From Streptomyces termitum (GTDB taxonomy: Bacteria; Actinomycetota; Actinomycetes; Streptomycetales; Streptomycetaceae): a stretch of DNA of 45,052 nucleotides. This document shows positions 17,528 through 25,479 of the stretch, piece after piece; within the stretch, counting starts at the first letter, position 1, and every line of letters starts with the position of its first letter. Below the pieces are notes generated by a model. The model saw only the letters and a program-made list of their open reading frames with translations. It searched no databases and was not told the DNA's origin. The translations under genes were made by a program, and so were the position numbers. The stretch spans positions 1-45,052 of the forward strand of contig NZ_BMUL01000029.1 of the NCBI RefSeq assembly GCF_014650175.1. Reading direction: 5' to 3'.

Positions 17528-18418
17528 TCAGACCTGGGCGCCGGAGAGGCGCTCGACCGCGCGGAGCAGGGCCGAGTGGTCCAGGCCGCCGTCACCCTGC
17601 GCGCGCAGCGAGGCGACGAGCTGGGCGACCACGGCGCCGACCGGGAGGGCCGCGCCGACGTTGCGGGCGGCGTCGGTCACGATGCCCATGTCCTTGTGGT
17701 GCAGGTCGATCCGGAAGCCGGGCTTGAAGTCCCGGTTCAGGAAGTTGTCCTTCTTGCGGGTCAGCACGGTCGAGCCGGCCAGACCGCCGTTGAGGACGTC
17801 GAGGGCGGCGGTCAGGTTCACGCCGGACTTCTCCAGGAAGACCACGGCCTCGGCGCACGCCTGGATGTTCACGGCGACGATGAGCTGGTTGGCCGCCTTG
17901 ACCGTCTGGCCGGAGCCGTGCGGGCCGCACAGGACGATGACCTTGCCGAGGGCCTCCAGGATCGGGAGGGCCTCGTCGAAGTCGGCCTGCTCGCCGCCGA
18001 CCATGATGGAGAGCACGGCCTCGATGGCACCGGCCTCGCCGCCGGAGACGGGGGCGTCGATGACGCGGATGCCCTTCTCCGCGGCGTTCTTCGCCAGGTC
18101 GACGGAGGTCTGCGGGGTGATCGACGACATGTCGATGACCAGCGCGCCCCGCTTGGCGTTCTCCAGGATGCCCTCGGGGCCGTAGGAGATCGCCTCGACC
18201 TGCGGGGAGGCGGGCACCATCGTGATGACCACGTCGGCGTCCTTCACGGCCTCGGCGATCGAGCCGGCCGCGGTGCCGCCGGCGGCCGCCAGGCGCTCCA
18301 GCTTGTCCTGCTCCAGGGTGAAGCCGGTCACCGAGTAGCCGGCCTTGATCAGGTTCTCGGACATGGGGGAGCCCATGATGCCGAGGCCGATCCACGCGAT
18401 CTTGGGGAGGTTGCTCAT
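17528..18418 (-). CDS. glxR: 2-hydroxy-3-oxopropionate (tartronate semialdehyde) reductase
   Basis: A 296-residue beta-hydroxyacid dehydrogenase that reduces tartronate semialdehyde, the Gcl product, to D-glycerate with NAD(P)H. The Rossmann motif IAWIGLGIMGSPM opens the protein, the substrate-binding signature is DAPVSGGEAGA (121-131), and the catalytic lysine is K174 in GSGQTVKAANQLI. FKPGFRIDLHHKDMGIV is another family block. ATG 18418 lies 44 bp after hyi on the same strand, so the two form an operon read from the hyi promoter. Gene symbol chosen because the context is glyoxylate (glxR) and not galactarate (garR). Confidence 0.95.
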   Translation of the reverse strand: MSNLPKIAWIGLGIMGSPMSENLIKAGYSVTGFTLEQDKLERLAAAGGTAAGSIAEAVKDADVVITMVPASPQVEAISYGPEGILENAKRGALVIDMSSITPQTSVDLAKNAAEKGIRVIDAPVSGGEAGAIEAVLSIMVGGEQADFDEALPILEALGKVIVLCGPHGSGQTVKAANQLIVAVNIQACAEAVVFLEKSGVNLTAALDVLNGGLAGSTVLTRKKDNFLNRDFKPGFRIDLHHKDMGIVTDAARNVGAALPVGAVVAQLVASLRAQGDGGLDHSALLRAVERLSGAQV

Positions 18419-18462
18419 GAGGGTGCCTCTCAAAACAAGGTGATACGGGGAGGGAGCCTGCG

Positions 18463-19314
18463 TCAGCGGGCCGGGCGGGCCTCGGCGGGGAGCCACTCGA
18501 AGGACGCGGCGGCGTCGGCCGCCTTGTACTCCAGGCCGACCCAGCCGTCGTAACCGGCCTTCCTCAGCTCGCCGAGGAGCTGCTCCAGCGGGAGGTCGCC
18601 GGTGCCCGGGGCGCCGCGGCCCGGCATGTCCGCGATCTGGACGTGGCCGGTCTTCGCCGCGTACTCGGCGATGACCGCGCTGACGTCCTCGCCGTTCATG
18701 GCCAGGTGGTAGATGTCGAGGAGGAACTTGGCGTTGCCGAGCCCGGTGGCCTCGTTCACCTTGTCGACGACCTCGATCGCGGAGGGGGCGCTCACCAGCG
18801 GGTAGAGCGGCGACTCCGGCTTGTTGAGGGTCTCGATCAGCAGGATCGCGCCGACGCGGTCGGCGGCGCGGGCGGCCGTGACCAGGTTCTCCAGGGCGAG
18901 GGCGTCCTGGGCCTTGGGGTCGACGCCCTCCACGCGGTTGCCGTAGAGCGCGTTGAGCGCCGTGCAGCCGACCGAGGCGGCGAAGTCCGCGGCGACGTCG
19001 ATGTTGGCCCGGAAGCGCTCGGACTCCTCGCCCGGGACCGAGACCGCGCCGCGGTCCGGGCCGGGGAGCTGTCCGGCGTAGAAGTTCAGGCCCACCAGCC
19101 GGGTGCCGGCGTCGTCGAGGGCCTTCTTGAGGGCGTCGAGCTCGCTCTGCTCGGGGGTGGCGGTGTCGATCCAGGGCCACCACAGCTCGACCGCGGTGAA
19201 GCCGGCCGCGGCGGCGGCCGCGGGGCGCTCCAGGAGCGGGAGTTCCGTGAAGAGGATCGACAGGTTCACATCGAAGCGCTGGTCCGTGCCGGCGCCTACT
19301 GAGAAGCGGGCCAT
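18463..19314 (-). CDS. hyi: hydroxypyruvate isomerase, TIM-barrel
   Basis: A 283-residue xylose-isomerase-like TIM barrel that interconverts hydroxypyruvate and tartronate semialdehyde. Likely metal and catalytic residues are E161 (LLIETLNKPESP), D200 (FLLDIYHLAMNGED), the HVQIADMPGRGAPG block and E262 (WVGLEYKAA). The N-terminal blocks FDVNLSILFTELPLLER and AVELWWPW match the Hyi family. AAGGAG lies 11 bases before ATG 19314 and directly abuts the stronger operator box, so repressor binding would cover the edge of the ribosome site's DNA. First gene of the hyi-glxR operon; it diverges from the thiamine-binding/HTH pair. Confidence 0.94.
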   Translation of the reverse strand: MARFSVGAGTDQRFDVNLSILFTELPLLERPAAAAAAGFTAVELWWPWIDTATPEQSELDALKKALDDAGTRLVGLNFYAGQLPGPDRGAVSVPGEESERFRANIDVAADFAASVGCTALNALYGNRVEGVDPKAQDALALENLVTAARAADRVGAILLIETLNKPESPLYPLVSAPSAIEVVDKVNEATGLGNAKFLLDIYHLAMNGEDVSAVIAEYAAKTGHVQIADMPGRGAPGTGDLPLEQLLGELRKAGYDGWVGLEYKAADAAASFEWLPAEARPAR

Positions 19315-19328
19315 GAGGGCGGCGCTCC

Positions 19329-19393
19329 TTCCGTATTGCGGAAGTAAGTTTCTGTCTGACGGAATGTTGCAAGCGGGTGGCGCTCCTTGTCAA
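19329..19393 (-). promoter_or_regulatory. hyi-glxR promoter with tandem operator boxes (AllR-type, predicted)
   Basis: Reading leftwards, -35 TTGACA (19393-19388) is followed after 18-19 bp by CAACATT as a weak -10. Next comes a dyad TTCCGTCAGACAGAA (19364-19350), and exactly 21 bp on, TTCCGCAATACGGAA (19343-19329). As in gcl, the promoter-proximal box is imperfect and of the form TTCCGT....CAGAA, while the distal box is near-perfect. Binding would cover the start site and leader. Confidence 0.7.
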
Positions 19394-19439
19394 GGGGCCC
19401 CCTCCGCTCCGGGGCTCCCCAGGGGCCCGGTACGGGCCG

Positions 19440-19445
19440 TAGCGT
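19440..19445 (+). promoter_or_regulatory. -10 of a leaderless promoter
   Basis: TAGCGT is followed by exactly six bases and then ATG 19452, so transcription should begin at or next to the start codon. There is no recognisable -35 and only a poor Shine-Dalgarno, both usual for leaderless actinobacterial genes. Confidence 0.55.
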
Positions 19446-19451
19446 GGGGCC

Positions 19452-19715
19452 ATGGTGCGTTTGAGAGTGGAGTTCACGACCGAGCCGTTCGACCTCGACG
19501 AGGCGCCGGCCCACGCGGTCGTGGCCCGTGAGGTCATCCAGTCGGCGGAGCTGGACGCCGTCGACGTCGGCCCCTTCGGCAACACCGCGGAAGGCGGTGC
19601 CGACGCCGTCCTCACGGCCGTCGACGAGCTGCTGCGCAAGGCGCTCGCCGCCGGAGCCACCCGGGTCTCGCTCCAGGTCAACGTGATCGGTGAGGGCGGG
19701 GAGGACGCGAAGTGA
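19452..19715 (+). CDS. thiamine-binding-fold (MTH1187/YkoF-like) small protein
   Basis: An 87-residue protein: VRLRVEFTTEPFDLDEAP, AVVAREVIQSAELDAVDVGP, FGNTAEGGADAVLTAVDELL, ATRVSLQVNVIGE. The beta-alpha-beta-beta-alpha-beta pattern, the strand after GATRVSLQV and the size match the thiamine-binding MTH1187/YkoF family (PF01910 as I recall it). Such proteins bind hydroxymethylpyrimidine or thiamine in the cytoplasm. It overlaps the following HTH gene by four bases (GTGA), so the two are made together. The ligand is inferred from fold resemblance only; but thiamine diphosphate is the cofactor of Gcl, the enzyme this neighbourhood depends on. Confidence 0.6.
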   Translation: MVRLRVEFTTEPFDLDEAPAHAVVAREVIQSAELDAVDVGPFGNTAEGGADAVLTAVDELLRKALAAGATRVSLQVNVIGEGGEDAK

Positions 19716-20080
19716 CCGAGCACCCCTTGGCGGCGGCGGTGAAGCCGCTGGTCGACGCGATGGGCGCGGAAGTGCTGGAGCCGGGGGAGGCGGCGGCCGA
19801 CGACGTCGTCCTCTCCTGGGACGGCCAGGACGTCCTCGCCGTACGGCTGCCGCAGCTGTCGGACTCCCTGGACCACATCCTCGCGGCGCTCCAGCGGCGG
19901 CACGGAATGCCGCTGGCGGATCTGGACCGCAAGGCCAAGCAGGAGGTGGTCCGGGTCCTGGAGGCGCGCGGTGCCTTTTCGGTGCGGCACGGAGTGGAGA
20001 CGGTGGCCGGCGCCCTGGGGGTCAGCCGCTTCACCGTCTACAACTACCTGAACAGGGAAAACGCCTCCAAGAACGCCTAG
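19712..20080 (+). CDS. YheO/DauR-type helix-turn-helix regulator, short form
   Basis: A 122-residue protein. The C-terminus (residues about 75-118), KQEVVRVLEARGAFSVRHGV, then ETVAGALGVSRFTVYNYLNR, is a clear HTH of the YheO/DauR type. The N-terminal 70 residues (DDVVLSWDGQDVLAVRLPQL, then SLDHILAALQRRHGMPLADL) are shorter than and unlike the PAS-like YheO domain. The GTG start overlaps the stop of the thiamine-binding-fold gene. A terminator follows, and then the uraD promoter with its palindrome. It is the only regulator gene within the glyoxylate/urate block, so it is the best local candidate to bind TCAACA-N3-TGTTGA, with the 87-residue protein as a possible sensor partner. Both ideas are inference. 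Confidence 0.78.
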   Translation: MTEHPLAAAVKPLVDAMGAEVLEPGEAAADDVVLSWDGQDVLAVRLPQLSDSLDHILAALQRRHGMPLADLDRKAKQEVVRVLEARGAFSVRHGVETVAGALGVSRFTVYNYLNRENASKNA

Positions 20081-20098
20081 TTGATCAAGTATGGCTAC

Positions 20099-20130
20099 AA
20101 GCCGTCGCCCGGATGTCGGGGCGACGGCTT
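20099..20130 (+). terminator. terminator after the HTH gene
   Basis: A 12-bp perfect stem (20099-20110 with 20119-20130) and an 8-base loop, followed by TTCGT. It separates the regulator pair from uraD. Confidence 0.8.
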
Positions 20131-20146
20131 TCGTGTCACCGACTTT

Positions 20147-20187
20147 TCAACAAAGTGTTGACGTCGTGTTGCCGAGGGCGTTAGCTA
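20147..20187 (+). promoter_or_regulatory. uraD-hiuH-uox promoter with TCAACA-N3-TGTTGA operator
   Basis: The perfect 15-bp palindrome TCAACAAAGTGTTGA (20147-20161) overlaps -35 TTGACG (20158-20163). Eighteen bases on is TAGCTA (20182-20187), a poor -10. The palindrome and the next few bases nearly match the katA promoter (TTTTCAACAAA-TGTTGACG). Confidence 0.7.
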
Positions 20188-20235
20188 TCCGCAGCCCGTC
20201 CGACGCACAGCGAAAAACAGCCACGGAGGCTTCCC

Positions 20236-20751
20236 GTGACTTCAGGTACGACACCGGGTCTCACCCGGTTCAACACCACGGCGGACAGCGAGGCTCTCGC
20301 CGCGCTCCACGAGGTGTGCTCCAGTTCGGCGTGGGGGAGCAAGATCCTCGCCCAGCGCCCGTTCCCCACCGCCGAAGCCCTCTTCCTCGCCAGCGACGCC
20401 GCCATGGCCGAGCTGACCGCGGAAGACCTGGCCGAGGCGATGGCGGGCCACCCGCCGATCGGTCGTCCGAAGGAAGGGGACCCGACCTCCACCCGCGAGC
20501 AGAGCGGGATGGCCGGGGCCTCCGACGCGCTCAAGGCCGAGATGCTCGAACTGAACCTGGCCTACCAGGACCGGTTCGGCCACGTCTTCCTCATCTGCGC
20601 CACCGGTCTGACCGGCGAGCGGATGCGCGACGCGGTCAGGGAACGGATCGGCAACTCGCCCGAGGCGGAGCGGGAGACCGTCCGCACCGAACTCGGCAAG
20701 ATCAACCGCATCCGGCTCGCCCGACTCGCAGAGGAAGAGACCGCCGCATGA
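20236..20751 (+). CDS. uraD: OHCU decarboxylase
   Basis: A 171-residue 2-oxo-4-hydroxy-4-carboxy-5-ureidoimidazoline decarboxylase, the last step from urate to (S)-allantoin. The catalytic histidine is H72 in GHPPIG, and E88-Q89 lie in REQSGMAG. The substrate-binding strand reads RFGHVFLICATG. GTG 20236 follows GGAGG at good spacing. The stop overlaps hiuH by four bases (ATGA), so production of the two is coupled. Together with uox this makes a complete three-step urate-to-allantoin operon. Confidence 0.95.
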   Translation: MTSGTTPGLTRFNTTADSEALAALHEVCSSSAWGSKILAQRPFPTAEALFLASDAAMAELTAEDLAEAMAGHPPIGRPKEGDPTSTREQSGMAGASDALKAEMLELNLAYQDRFGHVFLICATGLTGERMRDAVRERIGNSPEAERETVRTELGKINRIRLARLAEEETAA

Positions 20752-21155
20752 GCACCGACACCACCGCATCGGTGTCCACCCACATCCTGGACACCAGCAT
20801 CGGCCGCCCCGCGGAGGGCGTGGCGATCACCCTCGCCGCCCGCGCCGGCTCCGGCGCCGCGTGGGTCGCGCTCGGCGGCTCGGCCACCGACGCCGACGGA
20901 CGGTGCAAGGACCTGCCGGCCCTGCCGGTCGGCACCACCCACGTGCGCCTCGACTTCGAGACCGAGGCGTACTTCCTGACCAAGCAGAACCAGCAAGCCG
21001 AGGCGCAGCAGGACGCCCCCGCGAATCGGGACAGCGGTCCGGACGGTGCTTTCTTCCCGGAGGTGGCGATCACGTTCGCCGTCGAGCCGGGCGAGCACTA
21101 CCACGTACCGCTGCTGCTCAACCCGTTCGGCTACTCCGTTTACCGAGGGAGCTAG
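20748..21155 (+). CDS. hiuH: 5-hydroxyisourate hydrolase (transthyretin-like)
   Basis: A 135-residue transthyretin-related protein that hydrolyses 5-hydroxyisourate, the Uox product, to OHCU. The hallmark residues are present: H12 in STHILDTSIGRP, R52 in DADGRCKDL, H119 in HYHVPLLLNPFGYSVY, and the C-terminal YRGS that distinguishes hydrolases from transthyretin. Between YFLTKQ and FFPEV there is a glutamine/aspartate-rich stretch (residues about 79-100) longer than in typical family members, probably a surface loop. ATG 20748 overlaps the uraD stop. Confidence 0.95.
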   Translation: MSTDTTASVSTHILDTSIGRPAEGVAITLAARAGSGAAWVALGGSATDADGRCKDLPALPVGTTHVRLDFETEAYFLTKQNQQAEAQQDAPANRDSGPDGAFFPEVAITFAVEPGEHYHVPLLLNPFGYSVYRGS

Positions 21156-21160
21156 CAGAC

Positions 21161-22084
21161 ATGCCCACGATTCTCGGCCAGAACCAGTACGGCAAAGCAG
21201 AGAACCGCGTCGTCAAGATCACGCGGGACGGCGCCACCCACCACATCAAGGACCTGAACGTCTCTGTCGCCCTCTCCGGCGACCTCAGCGACGTCCACCT
21301 CACCGGCTCCAACGCCCACTGCCTCCCCACCGACACGACGAAGAACACCGTCTTCGCGTTCGCCAAGGAGTACGGCATCGAGTCCGCCGAGCAGTTCGGC
21401 ATCCACCTCGCCCGCCACTTCGTGACGAGCCAGGAGCCGATCAAGCAGGCCCGCATCCGGATCGAGGAGTACTCCTGGGAGCGCATCGCCTCCTCGGACG
21501 CCAACTCCAAGTTCATCGGCGCCGACGAGGTCAACCACTCCTTCGCCCGCAAGGGCCAGGAGACCCGGGTCACCCAGATCACCTACGACGGCGAGAAGTG
21601 GGAGGTCATCTCCGGCCTCAAGGACCTCGTCGTCATGAACTCCACCAACTCGGAGTTCTGGGGCTACATCAAGGACCAGTACACCACCCTCCAGGAGGCG
21701 TACGACCGCATCCTGGCCACCCAGGTGTCCGGCCGCTGGCGGTTCAACTGGACCGACGACGAGCAGCGGATGCCCAACTGGGAGCGGTCCTACGAGCAGA
21801 CCAAGCGGCACATGCTCGAAGCCTTCGCGGAGACGTACTCGTACTCCCTCCAGCAGACGCTGTACCAGATGGCCACGCGGATCATCAACCACCGCGCGGA
21901 GATCGACGAGGTGCGCTTCTCGCTCCCCAACAAGCACCACTTCCTGGTCGACCTCGAACCCTTCGGGCTGAAGAACGACAACGAGGTCTACTACGCCGCG
22001 GACCGCATGTACGGCCTCATCGAGGCCACGGTCCTGCGTGACGGCGCCACGGCGCTGATCCCGGTCGACATGACCAATCTCTGA
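21161..22084 (+). CDS. uox: urate oxidase (factor-independent urate hydroxylase)
   Basis: A 307-residue cofactor-free uricase that oxidises urate to 5-hydroxyisourate and releases H2O2. By comparison with Aspergillus uricase the catalytic Lys-Thr-His are K12 (QYGKAENRVVKI), T57 (CLPTDTTKNTVFAFAKEYG) and H259 (LPNKHHFLVDLEPFG). RIRIEEYSWERI and VVMNSTNSEFWGYIKDQYT are further family blocks. ATG 21161 lies five bases after the hiuH stop, with GAGGGAG upstream. The peroxide it makes explains a co-regulated catalase. Confidence 0.97.
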   Translation: MPTILGQNQYGKAENRVVKITRDGATHHIKDLNVSVALSGDLSDVHLTGSNAHCLPTDTTKNTVFAFAKEYGIESAEQFGIHLARHFVTSQEPIKQARIRIEEYSWERIASSDANSKFIGADEVNHSFARKGQETRVTQITYDGEKWEVISGLKDLVVMNSTNSEFWGYIKDQYTTLQEAYDRILATQVSGRWRFNWTDDEQRMPNWERSYEQTKRHMLEAFAETYSYSLQQTLYQMATRIINHRAEIDEVRFSLPNKHHFLVDLEPFGLKNDNEVYYAADRMYGLIEATVLRDGATALIPVDMTNL

Positions 22085-22109
22085 GCGGCACCTCATCTCT
22101 GAGCGGCAC
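22077..22109 (+). repeat. 18-bp-period direct repeat at the uox stop
   Basis: ATCTCTGAGCGGCAC occurs at 22077-22091, where it includes the uox TGA, and again at 22095-22109. It is a small tandem duplication of the gene's end, probably slippage. Confidence 0.75.
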
Positions 22110-22127
22110 TGAGTGAACCGGCCCCCG

Positions 22128-22147
22128 CCCGCCCGCAGTCGGGCGGG
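22128..22147 (+). terminator. weak hairpin between uox and the first permease
   Basis: CCCGCCCG pairs with CGGGCGGG around a 4-base loop (22128-22147); an alternative bulged pairing extends outward. It may partly attenuate read-through from the urate operon into the permease. Confidence 0.45.
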
Positions 22148-22176
22148 GCCCGGCACCAGACCGGAGGGAACCCCAC

Positions 22177-23592
22177 ATGGCACTGCCCGCAAAGGGGCCG
22201 GCACCTGCCGAAGGCCCGTGTTCCACCCCGTCCACCGCGGCCCCGTCCCCGGCCGCCTGCCACCCCGTGGACGAAAAGCTCCCCGCCTCGCGGCTCGTCC
22301 CCGCCGCGCTCCAGCACATCGCCGCCATGTACGCCGGCGTCGTCACCCCTCCGCTCATCATCGGCCAGGCCGTCGGCCTGGACGCCGCCGGAATGACCCG
22401 GCTCATCGCCGCCGGCCTCCTGATCGCCGGCTGCGCCACCATCCTGCAGACCCTCGGCGTCCGCGGCTTCGCCGGCAACCGGCTCCCGTTCGTCAACGCC
22501 GCCTCCTCGGCGGGCATCGCCCCCATGCTGGCGATCGCCGAGACCAGCGCCCCGGGTCACCAACTCCCCGCCATCTACGGCGCGGTCATGGTCGCCGGTG
22601 TCTTCTGCCTCGCCGTCGGACCCTTCTTCGGCCGGCTCCTGCGCTTCTTCCCGCCGCTCGTCACCGGCGTCGTCATCACCCTGATCGGCGTCACCCTGAT
22701 GCCGGTGCCCGTCAGCTGGGCCCAGGGCGGCGACAAGACCGCCGCCGACTTCGGCTCGATGAGATACCTCGCCCTCGCCGGCTTCACCCTCGTCGTCGTC
22801 CTGCTGTTCCAGCGCTTCGGCAAGGGCTTCCTCAAGCAGGTCGCCCTGCTCCTCGGCCTGCTCATCGGCACCCTGGCCGCCATCCCCTTCGGCATGGCCG
22901 ACTTCAGCGCCCTGCGCGAGGCGCCGATCGCCGCGCTGCCCGCGCCCTTCGCCTTCGGCGCCCCCGAGTTCCAGCCCGCCGCGATCCTCTCCCTGTGCAT
23001 CGTGATGCTGGTCCTCATGACCGAGTCCAGCGCCGGCATGCTCGCCCTCGGCGAGATCTGCGAACGGCCCAGCGACGGCAGGACCATCACCCGCGGCCTG
23101 CGCACCGACGGCATCGCCACCCTGCTCGGCCCCGTCTTCGGCGGCTTCCCCACCTCCGCCTTCGCGCAGAACGTCGGCGTCGTCTCGCTCACCCGGGTCC
23201 GCTCCCGCTACGTGGTCGCCGTCGCCGGCGGCGCCCTCCTGGTCCTCGGCGCCTTCCCGGTGCTCGGCGCGGTCGTCTCCATGGTCCCGATGCCCGTCCT
23301 CGGCGGCGCCGGCATCGTCCTCTTCGGCTCCATCGCCGTCAGCGGCATCCGGACCCTCTCCGAGGCCGGACTCGACGACAGCTCCAACATCATCCTGGTG
23401 GCCGTCGCACTCGGCGCGGGCATCATCCCGCTCGCCGCCCCCACCTTCTACGCCGACTTCCCCGCCTGGGCCCAGACCGTCCTCGGCTCCGGCATCAGCG
23501 CCGGCGCGCTCGTCGCCGTCCTGCTGAACCTGTTCTTCCATCATCTCGGCACCCGGAGCCGCCAGACGGCCCCGGCACTCAAATCCTCCTAG
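22177..23592 (+). CDS. NCS2 nucleobase:cation symporter (purine/urate permease 1)
   Basis: A 471-residue membrane protein of the NAT/NCS2 family with about 14 hydrophobic segments. The NAT signature is QNVGVVSLTR. The substrate-binding glutamate region reads MTESSAGMLALGE, and LQHIAAMYAGVVTPPLIIG is the conserved first helix. The family motifs resemble bacterial xanthine/urate permeases, which import purines with protons. It lies 92 bp after uox, with GGAGGG before ATG 22177, and may be part of the urate operon. It is closely related along its whole length to the second permease at 25480, which lies past the deaminase. Confidence 0.93.
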   Translation: MALPAKGPAPAEGPCSTPSTAAPSPAACHPVDEKLPASRLVPAALQHIAAMYAGVVTPPLIIGQAVGLDAAGMTRLIAAGLLIAGCATILQTLGVRGFAGNRLPFVNAASSAGIAPMLAIAETSAPGHQLPAIYGAVMVAGVFCLAVGPFFGRLLRFFPPLVTGVVITLIGVTLMPVPVSWAQGGDKTAADFGSMRYLALAGFTLVVVLLFQRFGKGFLKQVALLLGLLIGTLAAIPFGMADFSALREAPIAALPAPFAFGAPEFQPAAILSLCIVMLVLMTESSAGMLALGEICERPSDGRTITRGLRTDGIATLLGPVFGGFPTSAFAQNVGVVSLTRVRSRYVVAVAGGALLVLGAFPVLGAVVSMVPMPVLGGAGIVLFGSIAVSGIRTLSEAGLDDSSNIILVAVALGAGIIPLAAPTFYADFPAWAQTVLGSGISAGALVAVLLNLFFHHLGTRSRQTAPALKSS

Positions 23593-23640
23593 GGTCCTGC
23601 CGTGCCCACCCCACCCAAGAGGAATGAAGGAAGCACCGCC

Positions 23641-25029
23641 ATGGCAGCACCTTCGGCAGACCGGCGCATCGTCATCGAGAACGCGGCGATCGCCACCGTC
23701 GACGCGCACGACACCGAGTACGCCTCCGGGTACCTCGTCGTCGCCGGCAACAGGATCGAGTCCCTCGGCCCCGGCAGGGCCCCCGAGAACCTGGAGAACG
23801 TGGTCCGGCGGATCGACGCCACCGGCCACCTGGTCACCCCCGGCCTGGTCAACACCCACCACCACTTCTACCAGTGGATCACCCGCGGCCTCGCCACCGA
23901 CCACAACCTCTTCGACTGGCTCGTCGCGCTCTACCCCACCTGGGCGCGGATCGACGAGCCCATGGTGCGCGCCGCCGCCCGGGGATCGCTCGCGATGATG
24001 GCCCGCGGCGGCGTCACCACCGCCATGGACCACCACTACGTCTTCCCCCGGGGCTCCGGCGACCTGTCCGGCGCGATCATCGGCGCCGCCTCCGAGATGG
24101 GCGTGCGCTTCACCCTGGCCCGCGGCTCCATGGACCGCAGCGAGAAGGACGGCGGCCTGCCGCCGGACTTCGCCGTCGAGACCACCGAGGGCGCGCTCGC
24201 CGCGACCGAGGAGACCGTCAAGCGGTACCACGACGCCTCCTTCGACGCGATGACGCAGGTCGCCGTCGCGCCCTGCTCGCCCTTCTCGATCTCCACCGAG
24301 CTGCTCCGCGAGGGCGCCGCGCTCGGCCGCCGCCTCGGCGTGCGCATGCACACCCACGGCTCGGAGACCGTCGAGGAGGAGAAGTTCTGCCACGAGCTCT
24401 TCGGCATGGGCCCGACCGACTACTTCGAGTCGACCGGCTTCCTCGGCGAGGACGTGTGGATGGCGCACTGCGTCCACATGAACGACTCCGACATCGCCGC
24501 CTTCGCCCGCACGAAGACCGGCGTCGCCCACTGCCCGTCGTCCAACGCGCGCCTCGCCGCCGGCATCGCCCGCGTCCCCGACATGCTGAAGGCGGGCGTC
24601 CCGGTCGGCCTCGGCGTCGACGGCACCGCCTCCAACGAGTCCGGCGAACTCCACACCGAACTCCGCAACGCGCTGCTGATCAACCGCCTCGGCGCCCACC
24701 GCGAGGCCGCGCTCAACGCCCGCCAGGCCCTCCGCCTCGGCACCTACGGCGGCGCGCAGGTCCTCGGCCGCGCCGACAGCGTCGGCTCCCTGGAGGCGGG
24801 CAAGCTCGCCGACCTCGTCCTGTGGAAGGTCGACGGCCTCGGCCACTCGACCATCGCCGACCCGGTCACCGCCCTCGTCTTCGGCGCGGCGGCCCCGGTC
24901 ACCGCCTCCTTCGTCAACGGCCGGCAGATCGTCGAGAACGACCACCTGCTCACCGTCGACGAGGACACCATCGCGCGCGAGGCGCGCACCGAGGCACAGC
25001 GTCTGGCCCGCATCGCGGCCCAGGGCTGA
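23641..25029 (+). CDS. 8-oxoguanine deaminase-type amidohydrolase
   Basis: A 462-residue metal-dependent amidohydrolase. The metal ligands are visible: HxH (H73, H75 in NTHHHFYQ), histidines in MHTHGSETVEEEK and WMAHCVHM, and the aspartate in LGVDGTASNESGE. VNTHHHFYQWITRG and the general pattern match 8-oxoguanine deaminase and related hydroxyatrazine hydrolases. 8-Oxoguanine deaminase would yield urate, the Uox substrate, so it suits this place between two purine permeases. ATG 23641 is preferred because AAGGAAG lies upstream and the family start follows; the frame is open to 23602. Guanine deaminase is the main alternative. Confidence 0.88.
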   Translation: MAAPSADRRIVIENAAIATVDAHDTEYASGYLVVAGNRIESLGPGRAPENLENVVRRIDATGHLVTPGLVNTHHHFYQWITRGLATDHNLFDWLVALYPTWARIDEPMVRAAARGSLAMMARGGVTTAMDHHYVFPRGSGDLSGAIIGAASEMGVRFTLARGSMDRSEKDGGLPPDFAVETTEGALAATEETVKRYHDASFDAMTQVAVAPCSPFSISTELLREGAALGRRLGVRMHTHGSETVEEEKFCHELFGMGPTDYFESTGFLGEDVWMAHCVHMNDSDIAAFARTKTGVAHCPSSNARLAAGIARVPDMLKAGVPVGLGVDGTASNESGELHTELRNALLINRLGAHREAALNARQALRLGTYGGAQVLGRADSVGSLEAGKLADLVLWKVDGLGHSTIADPVTALVFGAAAPVTASFVNGRQIVENDHLLTVDEDTIAREARTEAQRLARIAAQG

Positions 25030-25043
25030 GCCTCCCCCGGAAT

Positions 25044-25071
25044 CCGGTCGGGGGGGACGGCCCCCGACCGG
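25044..25071 (+). terminator. terminator after the deaminase
   Basis: An 11-bp perfect stem, CCGGTCGGGGG (25044-25054) with CCCCCGACCGG (25061-25071), 6-base loop, 15 bp after the stop. Confidence 0.75.
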
Positions 25072-25479
25072 TCGCCGCGGACCCGAGCGGGGTCCGCGGC
25101 AGCCCGACCGGGGTGCGGCGCACGGAAGAACCGAGCGCCGCGCTCCGGGACGGCGGCCCGTGACGGGACCGCATCCGGTCCCCGCCGGGCCGCCCGCACC
25201 AGGACCCCGCCCGGTCCTCCGCGGGCGATCGCCCCGCGGGACCCGAACCGGTCCCGCGATCGCCCGTACCCGAACGGCACCGCCGGCCGGACCGTCGTAC
25301 CCCAGGGACGGGGAGTCCCGTCCGATCCCCCCACCGGACGCCCCGCCCCCGCGCCACGCCTCCCGCACCCGGCGCACCGCACCACCCAGCGAACGAGCCG
25401 CACCTCGCGCACAGCACCGCACGCACCACCTCCCTGACACCCGCGTCACCGCCGACGTGTACCCGACCGGAGGAACCCC
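25072..25479. other. intergenic region before the second permease
   Basis: About 400 bp of low-complexity GC-rich DNA. I see no gene, none of the TTCC-N7-GGAA or TCAACA boxes found at nearby promoters, and no convincing -35/-10 pair. The only clear element is CCGGAGGA just before GTG 25480. The second permease may therefore be under different control. Confidence 0.5.
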
